Program-made: the position numbers and the translations under genes | Shown here: positions 8,555-16,139 of the stretch, piece by piece | How positions within the stretch are numbered: the stretch's first letter is position 1 | How the letters are laid out: each line of letters opens with the position of its first letter | Assembly: GCA_947589275.1 (NCBI GenBank) | Contig: CANQAQ010000008.1 | Span: 1 to 35,317 of the forward strand | Source of the DNA: an uncultured Bacilli bacterium | Lineage (GTDB): Bacteria > Bacillota_I > Bacilli_A > RF39 > UBA660 | Length of the DNA: 35,317 bases | Reading direction: 5' to 3' | The notes under the pieces: generated by a model | Databases searched by the model: none | What the model saw: the letters and a program-made list of their open reading frames with translations, nothing else | Told to the model about the DNA's origin: nothing

Positions 8555-9096
8555 TTTAAAACTTTCCTATGTTTATTCTTACAATATTGATAAACTGCAT
8601 TACATGTATAACAATCATCAAGTGCTCTATGTGAATTATATTTTAAATTTAAATATCCCTTTAAAGTTTTAAGCCTATGATTTTTAATATCATATATAGT
8701 TACTCTAGATAAAAATAAAGTATCTATTATTTCATTTTCCATATATTTTAAATGCAATTTTTTAATATTATATTTAATAAAATCATAATCAAATTTTACA
8801 TTATGACCAACCAATACATTATTAGATATAAAATCTAAAAATTTTGGGATAACAATATCAATAGTAGGTTTACCAACTAAATCACTATCTGTTATACCCG
8901 TTATATCAGTTATTATCTTTTCTAATTTTATTTTTGGATCAATTAGAAAATGAAATTTATCTATAAGTTTATTATCCTTATATTTTAATGCGCCTATCTC
9001 TATTATTTTATCATGAGAATAATCAAGACCACTTGTTTCTATATCAAAAACAACATAATCATCTGGAAAAGAATTTAATTTTATATTTTTATACAT
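8551..9096 (-). CDS. DnaQ/PolC-like 3'-5' exonuclease (DEDDh)
   Basis: 181 residues from the ATG at 9096; a TTG seven codons upstream is possible but less likely. All three exonuclease motifs are present: Exo I FDIETSGLD, Exo II GHNVKFDYDF, and Exo III HRALDDC with the DEDDh histidine. The length matches the free-standing exonuclease domain, related to the PolC proofreading domain and to DNA polymerase III epsilon. It removes nucleotides from 3' ends of single-stranded DNA or RNA and probably serves repair or RNA turnover. Its stop overlaps the start of the broken small gene downstream (ATGA). Confidence 0.88.
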   Translation of the reverse strand: MYKNIKLNSFPDDYVVFDIETSGLDYSHDKIIEIGALKYKDNKLIDKFHFLIDPKIKLEKIITDITGITDSDLVGKPTIDIVIPKFLDFISNNVLVGHNVKFDYDFIKYNIKKLHLKYMENEIIDTLFLSRVTIYDIKNHRLKTLKGYLNLKYNSHRALDDCYTCNAVYQYCKNKHRKVLK

Positions 9097-9167
9097 TTTA
9101 AACTTTCTTTCTAGCAAATATGCACTTGTATTATATTACTTTTTTAAATTATTAACAATAAATTTGT

Positions 9168-9587
9168 TTACATTTTATAACTTAAAAATTTCTTTTTTTC
9201 TTCTTCTGTTAAGCTACCTAATAATTCAATAAAATCTTCAATTTTATTAATTTCACTATAATTTTTATTTATAATTTTATCATAATCTATAATTTTTATA
9301 TTTTTTTCTTCACAATTTATAATAACATGAGATCTTGTAACAAATATAATTAAAATACCAAATAAAACAGCATTGTCAACATTCGTATCAAGAAGAGATT
9401 TTAAAAACATAATCCAATCAATAATCAAAGTTATTTTAATAAGTAATTTAGTTTTCTTTAAATTTTCTAAATATTCATCTTTTATATCTAATTTTTTTAT
9501 TATATTATATTTATTATTTAATCCCTTTAATTGATTTTGAGTATATCTCAATATCTTTTTATATTCAGTTATATCTATATTTTGCAT
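9168..9587 (-). CDS. Hypothetical membrane protein
   Basis: 139 residues, with GGTGAAAAC just before the ATG. The N-terminal 45 residues are Lys/Tyr/Asn-rich and probably coiled (YKKILRYTQNQLKGLNNKY...). Two hydrophobic stretches follow, about residues 50-64 (LIKITLIIDWIMFLK) and 72-84 (AVLFGILIIFVT), and then a charged tail ending EEKKKFLSYK. I do not recognise a family. The tail is shared with the broken gene at 8177-8554, which suggests an old local duplication. Confidence 0.65.
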   Translation of the reverse strand: MQNIDITEYKKILRYTQNQLKGLNNKYNIIKKLDIKDEYLENLKKTKLLIKITLIIDWIMFLKSLLDTNVDNAVLFGILIIFVTRSHVIINCEEKNIKIIDYDKIINKNYSEINKIEDFIELLGSLTEEEKKKFLSYKM

Positions 9588-9645
9588 GTTTTCACCACCA
9601 AATTAGTGATTATTTTAGCATAATATTTATATTTATTCAATAATA

Positions 9646-10425
9646 TTATTTTTTTATAAATTTTATATATAATTTAATTAATATTGATTGCAACAAAGGT
9701 GCCCTATATATACTTTTTAATTCATCTTTTTTTATTATACTAATTATTTTATTTGATATAGAATCTATATTATTACTAGCAGCAAAATTTAAGATTTCAT
9801 TTTCAAAATTCATAATAGATTCTCTTAATTCTTTAAATTTACTATTAACATTATCATATTTATTATCAAGCATTACTTTATTAAACCCTGTTTTATATAT
9901 ACCAGGCTCTACTAATGCTATTTGTACTTTTTTATTTATTAATCTAATTTCTTTTTTTAAACATTGTCCAAGCATAGATATACTTGCTTTTGTACTTGCA
10001 TATATACCAAGAAAAGGAATAGGAATATTTGATATCATTGATGATATAATTATTATTTTTCCCTTATTTTTATCAAGCATATTATTTAAAACTAGTTTTA
10101 TTAATTCAAAATTAGAGAAAACATTAACCTCATAATTATCTCTAACTTTATTCATATCAGCTTCTAAAATACTTCCACCTACACCAATTGCAGCATTACT
10201 TATTAATACATCTACATCAAAATCTTTTAATAATTTTATATCTTCTTTATTTTTTAAATTTAACCTAAACGAACCTATATTAGAATAATCTTTTAATTTT
10301 TCTCTTAATACTTTTAATTGTTTATTATCTTCTGTTGTAAAAAACACATTATAACCTAATTTAGAAAGTTTTATACCTGTATTAAATCCAATTCCTGATG
10401 CAGCACCTGTTATTAAAATATTCAT
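9646..10425 (-). CDS. Short-chain dehydrogenase/reductase (SDR)
   Basis: 259 residues from the ATG at 10425, with AGGTGA six bases upstream; the GTG at 10434 overlaps that site. Classical SDR motifs: TGAASGIG for the nucleotide-binding Rossmann turn, NAAIG in the central strand, a catalytic Ser in IIISSM, and YASTK (Tyr and Lys). The sequence after the turn (FFTTEDNKQL) lacks an obvious Arg preference, so the NAD/NADP choice is open. The C-terminal 35 residues are hydrophobic/basic, as in membrane-associated SDRs that act on lipids. Substrate unknown. Confidence 0.85.
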   Translation of the reverse strand: MNILITGAASGIGFNTGIKLSKLGYNVFFTTEDNKQLKVLREKLKDYSNIGSFRLNLKNKEDIKLLKDFDVDVLISNAAIGVGGSILEADMNKVRDNYEVNVFSNFELIKLVLNNMLDKNKGKIIIISSMISNIPIPFLGIYASTKASISMLGQCLKKEIRLINKKVQIALVEPGIYKTGFNKVMLDNKYDNVNSKFKELRESIMNFENEILNFAASNNIDSISNKIISIIKKDELKSIYRAPLLQSILIKLYIKFIKK

Positions 10426-10480
10426 TATTATCACCTAATAACTATTATTAACATTATAAATAATTACATACAAAAAAACA

Positions 10481-11338
10481 TTAAAATAATGTTTTAAATT
10501 CATTTGGCATATCAGTTTTAAAATTAATAATTTTATTAGTTATTGGATCTATAATTTCTAACTTATATGCATGTAAATACATTCTTTTAATATTTTTATC
10601 TTTAACTGAATATTTTGTATCACCTAATATTGGTGTGTTATTTTCTTTCATATGAACTCTAATTTGATTTTTTCTTCCTGTTTTTATATTAATATCTAAT
10701 AAAGAATATCTATCATTATTTTTTAACACACTATACATAGTAATAGCTATCTTACCAAGTTTTTTATTAGTACTATGAACCATATAATTTTTGTCTTCTA
10801 TTAAATAAGATTTTATTACACCACTTTTATTCTTCATTTTTCCTTTTACAACTGCATAATAACATCTATTTATTACAATATTGTTCCAATTTTTTTGAAA
10901 TAAATTTTTTATTTTTTCATTTTTTGCAAACATTAAAATTCCAGATGTATCTTTATCTAATCTATGAATTATAAATACTTTATTATTTTTATTTTTCAAA
11001 TAGTTACTAACAATATGATACATAGTTATATTTTTTTCTTTATTTGTTGAAATGCTTAAAATTTTACTAGGTTTATCAACTACTATAATATTATCATCTT
11101 CATATATTATTTTAATATTTTTATTAATATCTTTATCAAAAAAACTTGTTGTTTTAATAGATACTAAATCACCTTTTTTTAAATTATAATTATAATTTTT
11201 TATTAAACAATCATTAACATATACATGTCTATTTGAAAGTAAAGCTTTTATATTATTCTTTGATTTATTTAGTAGTTTACTTTTTAAAAAAGAAAAGAGA
11301 ATATCATCTGTTTCTACAATAAAATTATTATTTTTCAT
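10481..11338 (-). CDS. RluA/RluD-family pseudouridine synthase with S4 domain
   Basis: 285 residues. An N-terminal S4 RNA-binding domain (about residues 12-62: LKSKLLNKSKNNIKALLSNRHVYVN) precedes the synthase domain. The catalytic motif is HRLDKDTSG with Asp128; GRKNQIRVHMKENNTPILGDTKY is the C-terminal family block. It isomerises uridine to pseudouridine in rRNA. It is the last gene of a three-gene run with the methyltransferase (11348) and polyprenyl synthase (12045); the spacer to the methyltransferase stop is 9 bp. The ribosome-binding site is weak (AAAGG, 13 bases away). Confidence 0.88.
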   Translation of the reverse strand: MKNNNFIVETDDILFSFLKSKLLNKSKNNIKALLSNRHVYVNDCLIKNYNYNLKKGDLVSIKTTSFFDKDINKNIKIIYEDDNIIVVDKPSKILSISTNKEKNITMYHIVSNYLKNKNNKVFIIHRLDKDTSGILMFAKNEKIKNLFQKNWNNIVINRCYYAVVKGKMKNKSGVIKSYLIEDKNYMVHSTNKKLGKIAITMYSVLKNNDRYSLLDINIKTGRKNQIRVHMKENNTPILGDTKYSVKDKNIKRMYLHAYKLEIIDPITNKIINFKTDMPNEFKTLF

Positions 11339-11347
11339 AAATTTTAT

Positions 11348-12043
11348 TTATACCTTTCTAATAACGATATGTAAGTATTTATCATTTATATTAAATTTTT
11401 GTTTACAAAAATTAGTAACCATTGCATATTTTATATCATATTTTCTTAATATATCTTCTAATTTTCTAGGATCATAAATTAAATATCTATGTTCTGTTAC
11501 AAATTTTCTTGCACCTATATAAGTAGTTATTTTCCTTACTTGTATTTCAGTATCTCTATTATATAAACATTCTATTATTCTTTTATTACCATCTATCTTA
11601 TCAGATATAGTTCCAGTTTGCCTTCTATTATCTAAATCAAGTATTATAAGTCCATTTTTTTCTAAATGTAAAAGTAAATTATTAAGTCCTTCTTCAAATT
11701 CTTCATAACTATTTAAATGATTAAATACATGATTCATGCATATTATAGCGTTATATTTTTCTTCTTGTTTAAAATTAAGTAAATTACCTTTTTCAACATT
11801 ATTTACTTTTGTTTTTGCTACTGCAATCATCTTTGGACTTATATCTATACCACAAACAATATACCCTAGATTTTCTAAAATACTCATATGGGTACCTGTA
11901 CCACATCCTACATCTAAAACTCTTCTTCTATTTTTAAGCATCTTTAATAAAAATCTCATTTCAACATTATAATTTCTATCTTTATTAAAGATATCATAAA
12001 AGTTTGCATCTATTTTATAATCTTTATAAAGTATACTAGACAT
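11348..12043 (-). CDS. Class I SAM-dependent methyltransferase
   Basis: 231 residues. SAM motif I is RVLDVGCGTGT (residues 41-51), followed by GIDISPKMI (motif II) and NAIICMNHVFNHL (motif IV region), typical of small-molecule Methyltransf_11/25 proteins. The ATG at 12043 lies 1 base past the stop of the polyprenyl synthase, whose end supplies the AAGGGAAGAA ribosome site, so the two are coupled. A methyltransferase beside a polyprenyl synthase hints at a prenylated substrate such as a quinone, but it does not match UbiE/MenG motifs well and the substrate is unknown. Confidence 0.75.
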   Translation of the reverse strand: MSSILYKDYKIDANFYDIFNKDRNYNVEMRFLLKMLKNRRRVLDVGCGTGTHMSILENLGYIVCGIDISPKMIAVAKTKVNNVEKGNLLNFKQEEKYNAIICMNHVFNHLNSYEEFEEGLNNLLLHLEKNGLIILDLDNRRQTGTISDKIDGNKRIIECLYNRDTEIQVRKITTYIGARKFVTEHRYLIYDPRKLEDILRKYDIKYAMVTNFCKQKFNINDKYLHIVIRKV

Positions 12044-12044
12044 A

Positions 12045-13127
12045 TTACTTTTTTCTTCCCTTTAGATAATCAATAAAACCATATAATATTTTCTTATTTT
12101 CTTCACTAATCCAGTTTATATTTAAAAGTATATCTTTACCTTCATCATATAAATTATTCATCAAATTTTCTGCATATTTTTTAGCACCAGAATCTATAAA
12201 AATTTTTCTAACATTATTTATTGAATCATATGTAAGATCATTACCATAATATTGTAATAATTCATTTTTGTAATCTTTTTTATATTTATCAATATATGAA
12301 TACATAATAGTTTGTTTAAATTCTTTTATATCTGAACCAACTATTTTACCCATATCACCATCTAAATAAATACCAAGTATATCATCTTGTATTTGATATG
12401 CAATTCCTATTTTTTCACCAAATTTAGTTATATCCTCTATTTTATATTTATCACATCCACTTAAAATCATTCCAAGACATATAGGACCTATAATTGTATA
12501 ATAAGCTGTTTTTAATTTATATATTGAAATTACATTTTCTTCAATATCATCATTTAATAAATTATATTTACTTTTAAATGGAAGAATAGTATCAATTAAT
12601 TCACCTTTTATTGTTTTTAAAACAATATTATTAAAATAAGATAATATATTTCCAAGATTCTTATCAAATTTATAATTTTCAATGATACATTGATTAGAAA
12701 GATATAAACCATAATCTCCAATACATAGTGCAACCGAATTTGATAAATGCATTATGTCATAATTAGATTTAATTTTAGAATAATTTTCATAATTAGCATA
12801 ATGAACTGTTTTTTTACCTCTTCTTAAATTGTCACAATCAATAATATCATCATGAATTAATATAGACGTTTGAAATAATTCATAAGCTAATGCAAGATTC
12901 ATACTATAACTAATATCATAATTACCCATAAGTTTATATCCTAAATTTATAAGAATACCTCTAATTAGCTTACCATTTGTATTTAAATCACTAAAAATTT
13001 CTAGATTACTTCTTAATAATTCATTTTCTTCTTTTACTAAATTACTATTAAATTCATTTATTTTACTATTTAATATTTTAAAATTTTCATCATAAAAAGC
13101 TTTAAATAGATCAATATTATTATTCAT
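12045..13127 (-). CDS. Polyprenyl synthetase (trans-isoprenyl diphosphate synthase)
   Basis: 360 residues. First aspartate-rich motif LIHDDIIDCDN (D93, D94, D97) with GKLIRG (52-57) before it and RRGKKTVH after; second motif YQIQDDILGIYLDGDMGK at about residue 247. Both are needed for Mg-dependent condensation of isopentenyl diphosphate. The second motif reads DDILG instead of the common DDxxD, a variant found in several GGPP/polyprenyl synthases. The chain is about 40 residues longer than usual because of an Asn/Tyr-rich insertion after SNSVALCIGDYGLYLSNQ. AGGTGA precedes the ATG; a TATAAT -10 lies at 13147-13152 (minus strand). Product chain length cannot be told. Confidence 0.87.
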   Translation of the reverse strand: MNNNIDLFKAFYDENFKILNSKINEFNSNLVKEENELLRSNLEIFSDLNTNGKLIRGILINLGYKLMGNYDISYSMNLALAYELFQTSILIHDDIIDCDNLRRGKKTVHYANYENYSKIKSNYDIMHLSNSVALCIGDYGLYLSNQCIIENYKFDKNLGNILSYFNNIVLKTIKGELIDTILPFKSKYNLLNDDIEENVISIYKLKTAYYTIIGPICLGMILSGCDKYKIEDITKFGEKIGIAYQIQDDILGIYLDGDMGKIVGSDIKEFKQTIMYSYIDKYKKDYKNELLQYYGNDLTYDSINNVRKIFIDSGAKKYAENLMNNLYDEGKDILLNINWISEENKKILYGFIDYLKGRKK

Positions 13128-13221
13128 ATATAAATCACCTATAGTAATTATAACATAAATATAAATAATAATAGAAAATATATAAAATTTCTATATTTTT
13201 TGTCATGTTTTATCGAATCTG

Positions 13222-13250
13222 TTGACTTTAAAGTTTACATATAGTATACT
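13222..13250 (+). promoter_or_regulatory. Strong sigma-A promoter of the E1-like peptide cluster
   Basis: TTGACT (13222-13227), a 17-base spacer, then TATACT (13245-13250). Transcription would start near 13257, leaving a leader of about 80 bases before the peptide gene. AACAACTGG at 13269-13277 in this leader is complementary to CCAGTTGTT at 13414-13422. Confidence 0.75.
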
Positions 13251-13336
13251 TTATTTAGATAATTAATTAACAACTGGTAAACTTATTCATATAAAAATTA
13301 TCTATAAATAATATAAATATGAAGGAGGAAAAAATT

Positions 13337-13402
13337 ATGAAAATTACTGTTAAAAAATTAGAATCAACTAAATTTTCATGTCATGTTGACCAAAATTGTT
13401 AA
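13337..13402 (+). CDS. 21-residue putative RiPP precursor peptide
   Basis: An ATG eight bases after a perfect AAGGAGG opens a 21-codon frame ending in TAA. The peptide has a basic N-terminal half (MKITVKKLEST) and a C-terminal end FSCHVDQNC with two Cys, one His and a C-terminal Cys. It sits behind a consensus promoter and before a terminator-like hairpin and an E1-like enzyme gene. This is the usual layout of a modified-peptide precursor: high peptide expression with partial read-through into the enzyme. Microcin C-type systems have comparably short precursors acted on at their C-terminal residue by MccB. That this peptide is the substrate of the next gene is an inference from position. A leader peptide for attenuation is the main alternative. 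Confidence 0.6.
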   Translation: MKITVKKLESTKFSCHVDQNC

Positions 13403-13408
13403 TAATTT

Positions 13409-13440
13409 AAAGTCCAGTTGTTTATCAATATGGACTTTTT
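13409..13440 (+). terminator. Hairpin terminator/attenuator between peptide and E1-like gene
   Basis: An 8-bp stem (AAAGTCCA 13409-13416, TGGACTTT 13431-13438) with a 14-base loop, ending in TTTTT. It is placed so that most transcripts would end after the peptide gene. Its left arm and loop can pair with a 9-base leader segment (13269-13277). Confidence 0.7.
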
Positions 13441-13461
13441 AATACTACGAGGTGATTATAA

Positions 13462-14505
13462 ATGATAGTTATTAATCCTTCAAAACCTTTTTATATAAAT
13501 AAAAAAAATAAAATTGTTAGAATGGGTAATTTTAAAGAAACAGGAAAAGAAATTGAATATGAAGATAATAAATTCTTAACAATTTTTGAATATATAAAAG
13601 AACCTATTGAATATAATGATTTAGTTTGTAAGTTATTATTAGAAACTAAATATAGTAAAGAAGATATTATTAATACTATAGATTATTTATTAAATGAAAA
13701 TTTCATATGTAATTATGATGATATAGAAAATATATTAAATGATAAATATTATAGTAGAGAAAAATTATATTTTTATATGTTAAATGATAAAGTTATAAAT
13801 TTTACTAGTGATATATTAAATAAAAATATATTAGTATTAGGAATTGGAGGTATTGGATCAATTGTTATTCAAATTCTTGCAAGAGCAGGATTTAAAAATT
13901 TTACAGTTGTTGATTATGATATTGTTGAAAATTCTAATTTAATAAGACAATTATATAATTTAAGTGATATAGGAAAATATAAAGTAGACGTTATAAAAGA
14001 AAAATTATTACAAATTAATAAAAAAATAAAAGTAAATATTGTAAGAAAAAGAATAGAAAAAGAAAAAGATATTAATGAAGAAATTTATAAATCTGATTTT
14101 GTATTATGCACAATTGATAAACCACTTAGAGTAATAAGAAGAATTATAAATAATGTTTGTATAGATAAAAATAAACCTGTTTTATTTTCTGGTTTTTCAG
14201 AACATGTAGCAATGGTTGGACCATTTGTTGTTCCAAATAAGACCGCATGTTTATCATGTATTGAAATAGATGATATTGATGAACCATTATTTAATGTAAA
14301 AGTCTCCCCTTCTTTTGGTCCAGTATGTTATTTAATATCATCAATTGTTTCAAATGAAATAATAAATTATTTTATAAATTTTAAAAATGATAATTTAATT
14401 GGAAAAACGCTTATGTTTAATATGTGTAATTATAAATGTGAAATAATAAAATGGAATAAAAATAAAAATTGTAAAAAGTGTGGTGATAAAAATGATAGTA
14501 AATAA
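13462..14505 (+). CDS. E1-like (ThiF/MccB-type) adenylating enzyme, probable peptide modifier
   Basis: 347 residues; AGGTGA precedes the ATG. Residues about 1-110 form an extra N-terminal domain (FYINKKNKIVRMGNF..., then a small helical part), in the position of the peptide-binding clamp of MccB and of TOMM ThiF-like proteins. From about 120 comes the E1 fold: LVLGIGGIGS binds ATP, DYDIVENSNLIRQ carries the conserved Asn-Leu-x-Arg-Gln, GKYKVDV gives the Lys, and CTIDKP the acidic residue. Zinc ligands are the CLSC pair and the CKKC pair near the C-terminus. All adenylation residues seem intact. ThiF, MoeB and HesA act on ubiquitin-like proteins, but no such partner or thiamin/molybdopterin gene is nearby, while a 21-aa peptide gene lies 59 bp upstream. 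It overlaps the ABC-F gene. Confidence 0.82.
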   Translation: MIVINPSKPFYINKKNKIVRMGNFKETGKEIEYEDNKFLTIFEYIKEPIEYNDLVCKLLLETKYSKEDIINTIDYLLNENFICNYDDIENILNDKYYSREKLYFYMLNDKVINFTSDILNKNILVLGIGGIGSIVIQILARAGFKNFTVVDYDIVENSNLIRQLYNLSDIGKYKVDVIKEKLLQINKKIKVNIVRKRIEKEKDINEEIYKSDFVLCTIDKPLRVIRRIINNVCIDKNKPVLFSGFSEHVAMVGPFVVPNKTACLSCIEIDDIDEPLFNVKVSPSFGPVCYLISSIVSNEIINYFINFKNDNLIGKTLMFNMCNYKCEIIKWNKNKNCKKCGDKNDSK

Positions 14506-16117
14506 TTTAAATAAATCATTTAATGGAAATAAAATATTAGATAATGTTAGTTTTACACTTGATTTTGATGATAAAGTATGTTTAGTTGGAAATAATGGTG
14601 CTGGAAAAAGTACTCTTTTAAAAATTTTATCTGGAAATTTAGATAAAGATTCTGGAGAAATTAATTTAAATGGAGAAAGTATTAAATTATTAGAACAAGA
14701 AATTGATATTAGTGATTATAATTTAACTGTAATCGATTATATAAAATCTAAAACTAATATATTATCATTAGAGGAAAAATTAAAAAAATTAGAATCAAGT
14801 TTAACCGAAGATAATATGGATGAATATGGTAATATTTTAGATATGTATTTAAAATTAGATGGTTATAATTTTGAAAATAATATAACTATGATATTAAATG
14901 GACTTGATTTTAATCAAAAATTAGATTGTAAAATAGGAAAATTGTCTGGTGGAGAAAAGATAAAAATAATGCTTGCAACACTTCTTTTAAGTAATCCTGA
15001 TATTTATTTATTAGATGAACCAACTAATAATTTGGATTTAGATTCAATAAAATTTTTAGAGAATTATCTATCAAAATTAAATAAGAAAATGATAATAGTT
15101 TCACATGATGAAGAGTTTTTAAATAATATTTCAAATAAAATTCTTGAACTTAAAGATGGAAAACTTAATGAATATAATCTACCATATTATACATATTTAG
15201 AATATAAAGAAAATGAATATAATAAAAAATTAGATGAATATAATCAAAACAAAGAACAAAAAGAAGAGTTAAAAAAGAAAATAAAAGAAAAACAAGAATG
15301 GTCAAATAAAGGGACAAGTAATAAAAAGAAAAAAGATAATGATAAATTATCCTCTAATTTTGCAAAAGAAAGAACAAAAAAGACATCTTCCGAGGTATCA
15401 AAATTAACAAGAGAATTAGATAAAATGCAAGTAATTGATTTTAAAGAAAAAGAAGATGTTTATTTTGATATTAATTTTTCTAATGAAAAAGGTAATAAAG
15501 ATATAGTAATAGAAAATTTAATATGTGGTTATGATTCATTTAAAATAAATCCTATTAATTTAACAATACCATTTGGTACAAGAGTTAGTATTACTGGTAA
15601 AAATGGAACTGGTAAAACTACATTTATAAAAACTTTATTATCACAAATAAATAAATTAAGTGGTAATATACATATTGGAAATGAAGTAAAATTTGGATAT
15701 ATATCACAAGATACTATATCTAATAATTTAGATATATCAATATATGAATATTTAACTAATGATAAAGATGAAATAAATAATGGTTTATTATTTACTATTC
15801 TTAATAAATTTAATATATCATATAATGATAGAAACAAAAAGTATTCTTCTTTAAGTCCTGGAGAAAGAACTAGAATTAATTTAGCTAAACTTTCTTTAGA
15901 TAAAGTTAATGTGCTTTTATTAGATGAAGTTACAAATCATTTAGATATTGAAGCGCTTAATTTAATATATAATGCCATTAAAGAATTTAAAGGAACAATA
16001 ATTAGTATTTCGCATAATAGAAAATTTAATCAAATACTAGATCCTGATATTATATATGATATAAGTGATGGTAAAATAATTTATAAAGATTCTATTAATA
16101 AACTAAATATGAAATAG
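14492..16117 (+). CDS. ABC-F family ATPase (possible ribosome-protection immunity protein)
   Basis: 541 residues from the ATG at 14492, overlapping the E1-like gene's last codons; in-frame GTGs lie at 14480 and 14483. Two ABC domains without membrane segments: Walker A GNNGAGKST and GKNGTGKTT, signatures LSGGE and LSPGE, Walker B YLLDEPTNNLD and LLLDEVTNHLD. A long Lys/Glu-rich linker (about residues 240-320) joins them; in ABC-F proteins this interdomain linker reaches the ribosomal E-site or peptidyl-transferase centre. Such proteins either tune translation or dislodge antibiotics. The second Walker B has Val in place of the usual Pro (DEVTNHLD). Being coupled to a peptide-modifying enzyme suggests self-protection, but the sequence alone does not separate resistance from housekeeping types. 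Confidence 0.88.
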   Translation: MIVNNLNKSFNGNKILDNVSFTLDFDDKVCLVGNNGAGKSTLLKILSGNLDKDSGEINLNGESIKLLEQEIDISDYNLTVIDYIKSKTNILSLEEKLKKLESSLTEDNMDEYGNILDMYLKLDGYNFENNITMILNGLDFNQKLDCKIGKLSGGEKIKIMLATLLLSNPDIYLLDEPTNNLDLDSIKFLENYLSKLNKKMIIVSHDEEFLNNISNKILELKDGKLNEYNLPYYTYLEYKENEYNKKLDEYNQNKEQKEELKKKIKEKQEWSNKGTSNKKKKDNDKLSSNFAKERTKKTSSEVSKLTRELDKMQVIDFKEKEDVYFDINFSNEKGNKDIVIENLICGYDSFKINPINLTIPFGTRVSITGKNGTGKTTFIKTLLSQINKLSGNIHIGNEVKFGYISQDTISNNLDISIYEYLTNDKDEINNGLLFTILNKFNISYNDRNKKYSSLSPGERTRINLAKLSLDKVNVLLLDEVTNHLDIEALNLIYNAIKEFKGTIISISHNRKFNQILDPDIIYDISDGKIIYKDSINKLNMK

Positions 16118-16139
16118 TTTTAAATAACTATTTTTTTTA
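16112..16139. terminator. Terminator after the ABC-F gene
   Basis: An 8-bp stem AAATAGTT/AACTATTT (16112-16119, 16126-16133) overlapping the stop codon, followed by a T run. It lies between convergent genes. Confidence 0.75.

Noticed and set aside
13462-14505. Thiamin or molybdopterin role for the ThiF-like enzyme
   Set aside because: No thiS/moaD-like gene or pathway partner is nearby, and the N-terminal domain fits peptide-modifying relatives better.
14492-16117. Peptide exporter function of the ABC protein
   Set aside because: There are no membrane segments; two ABC domains with a charged linker are ABC-F.
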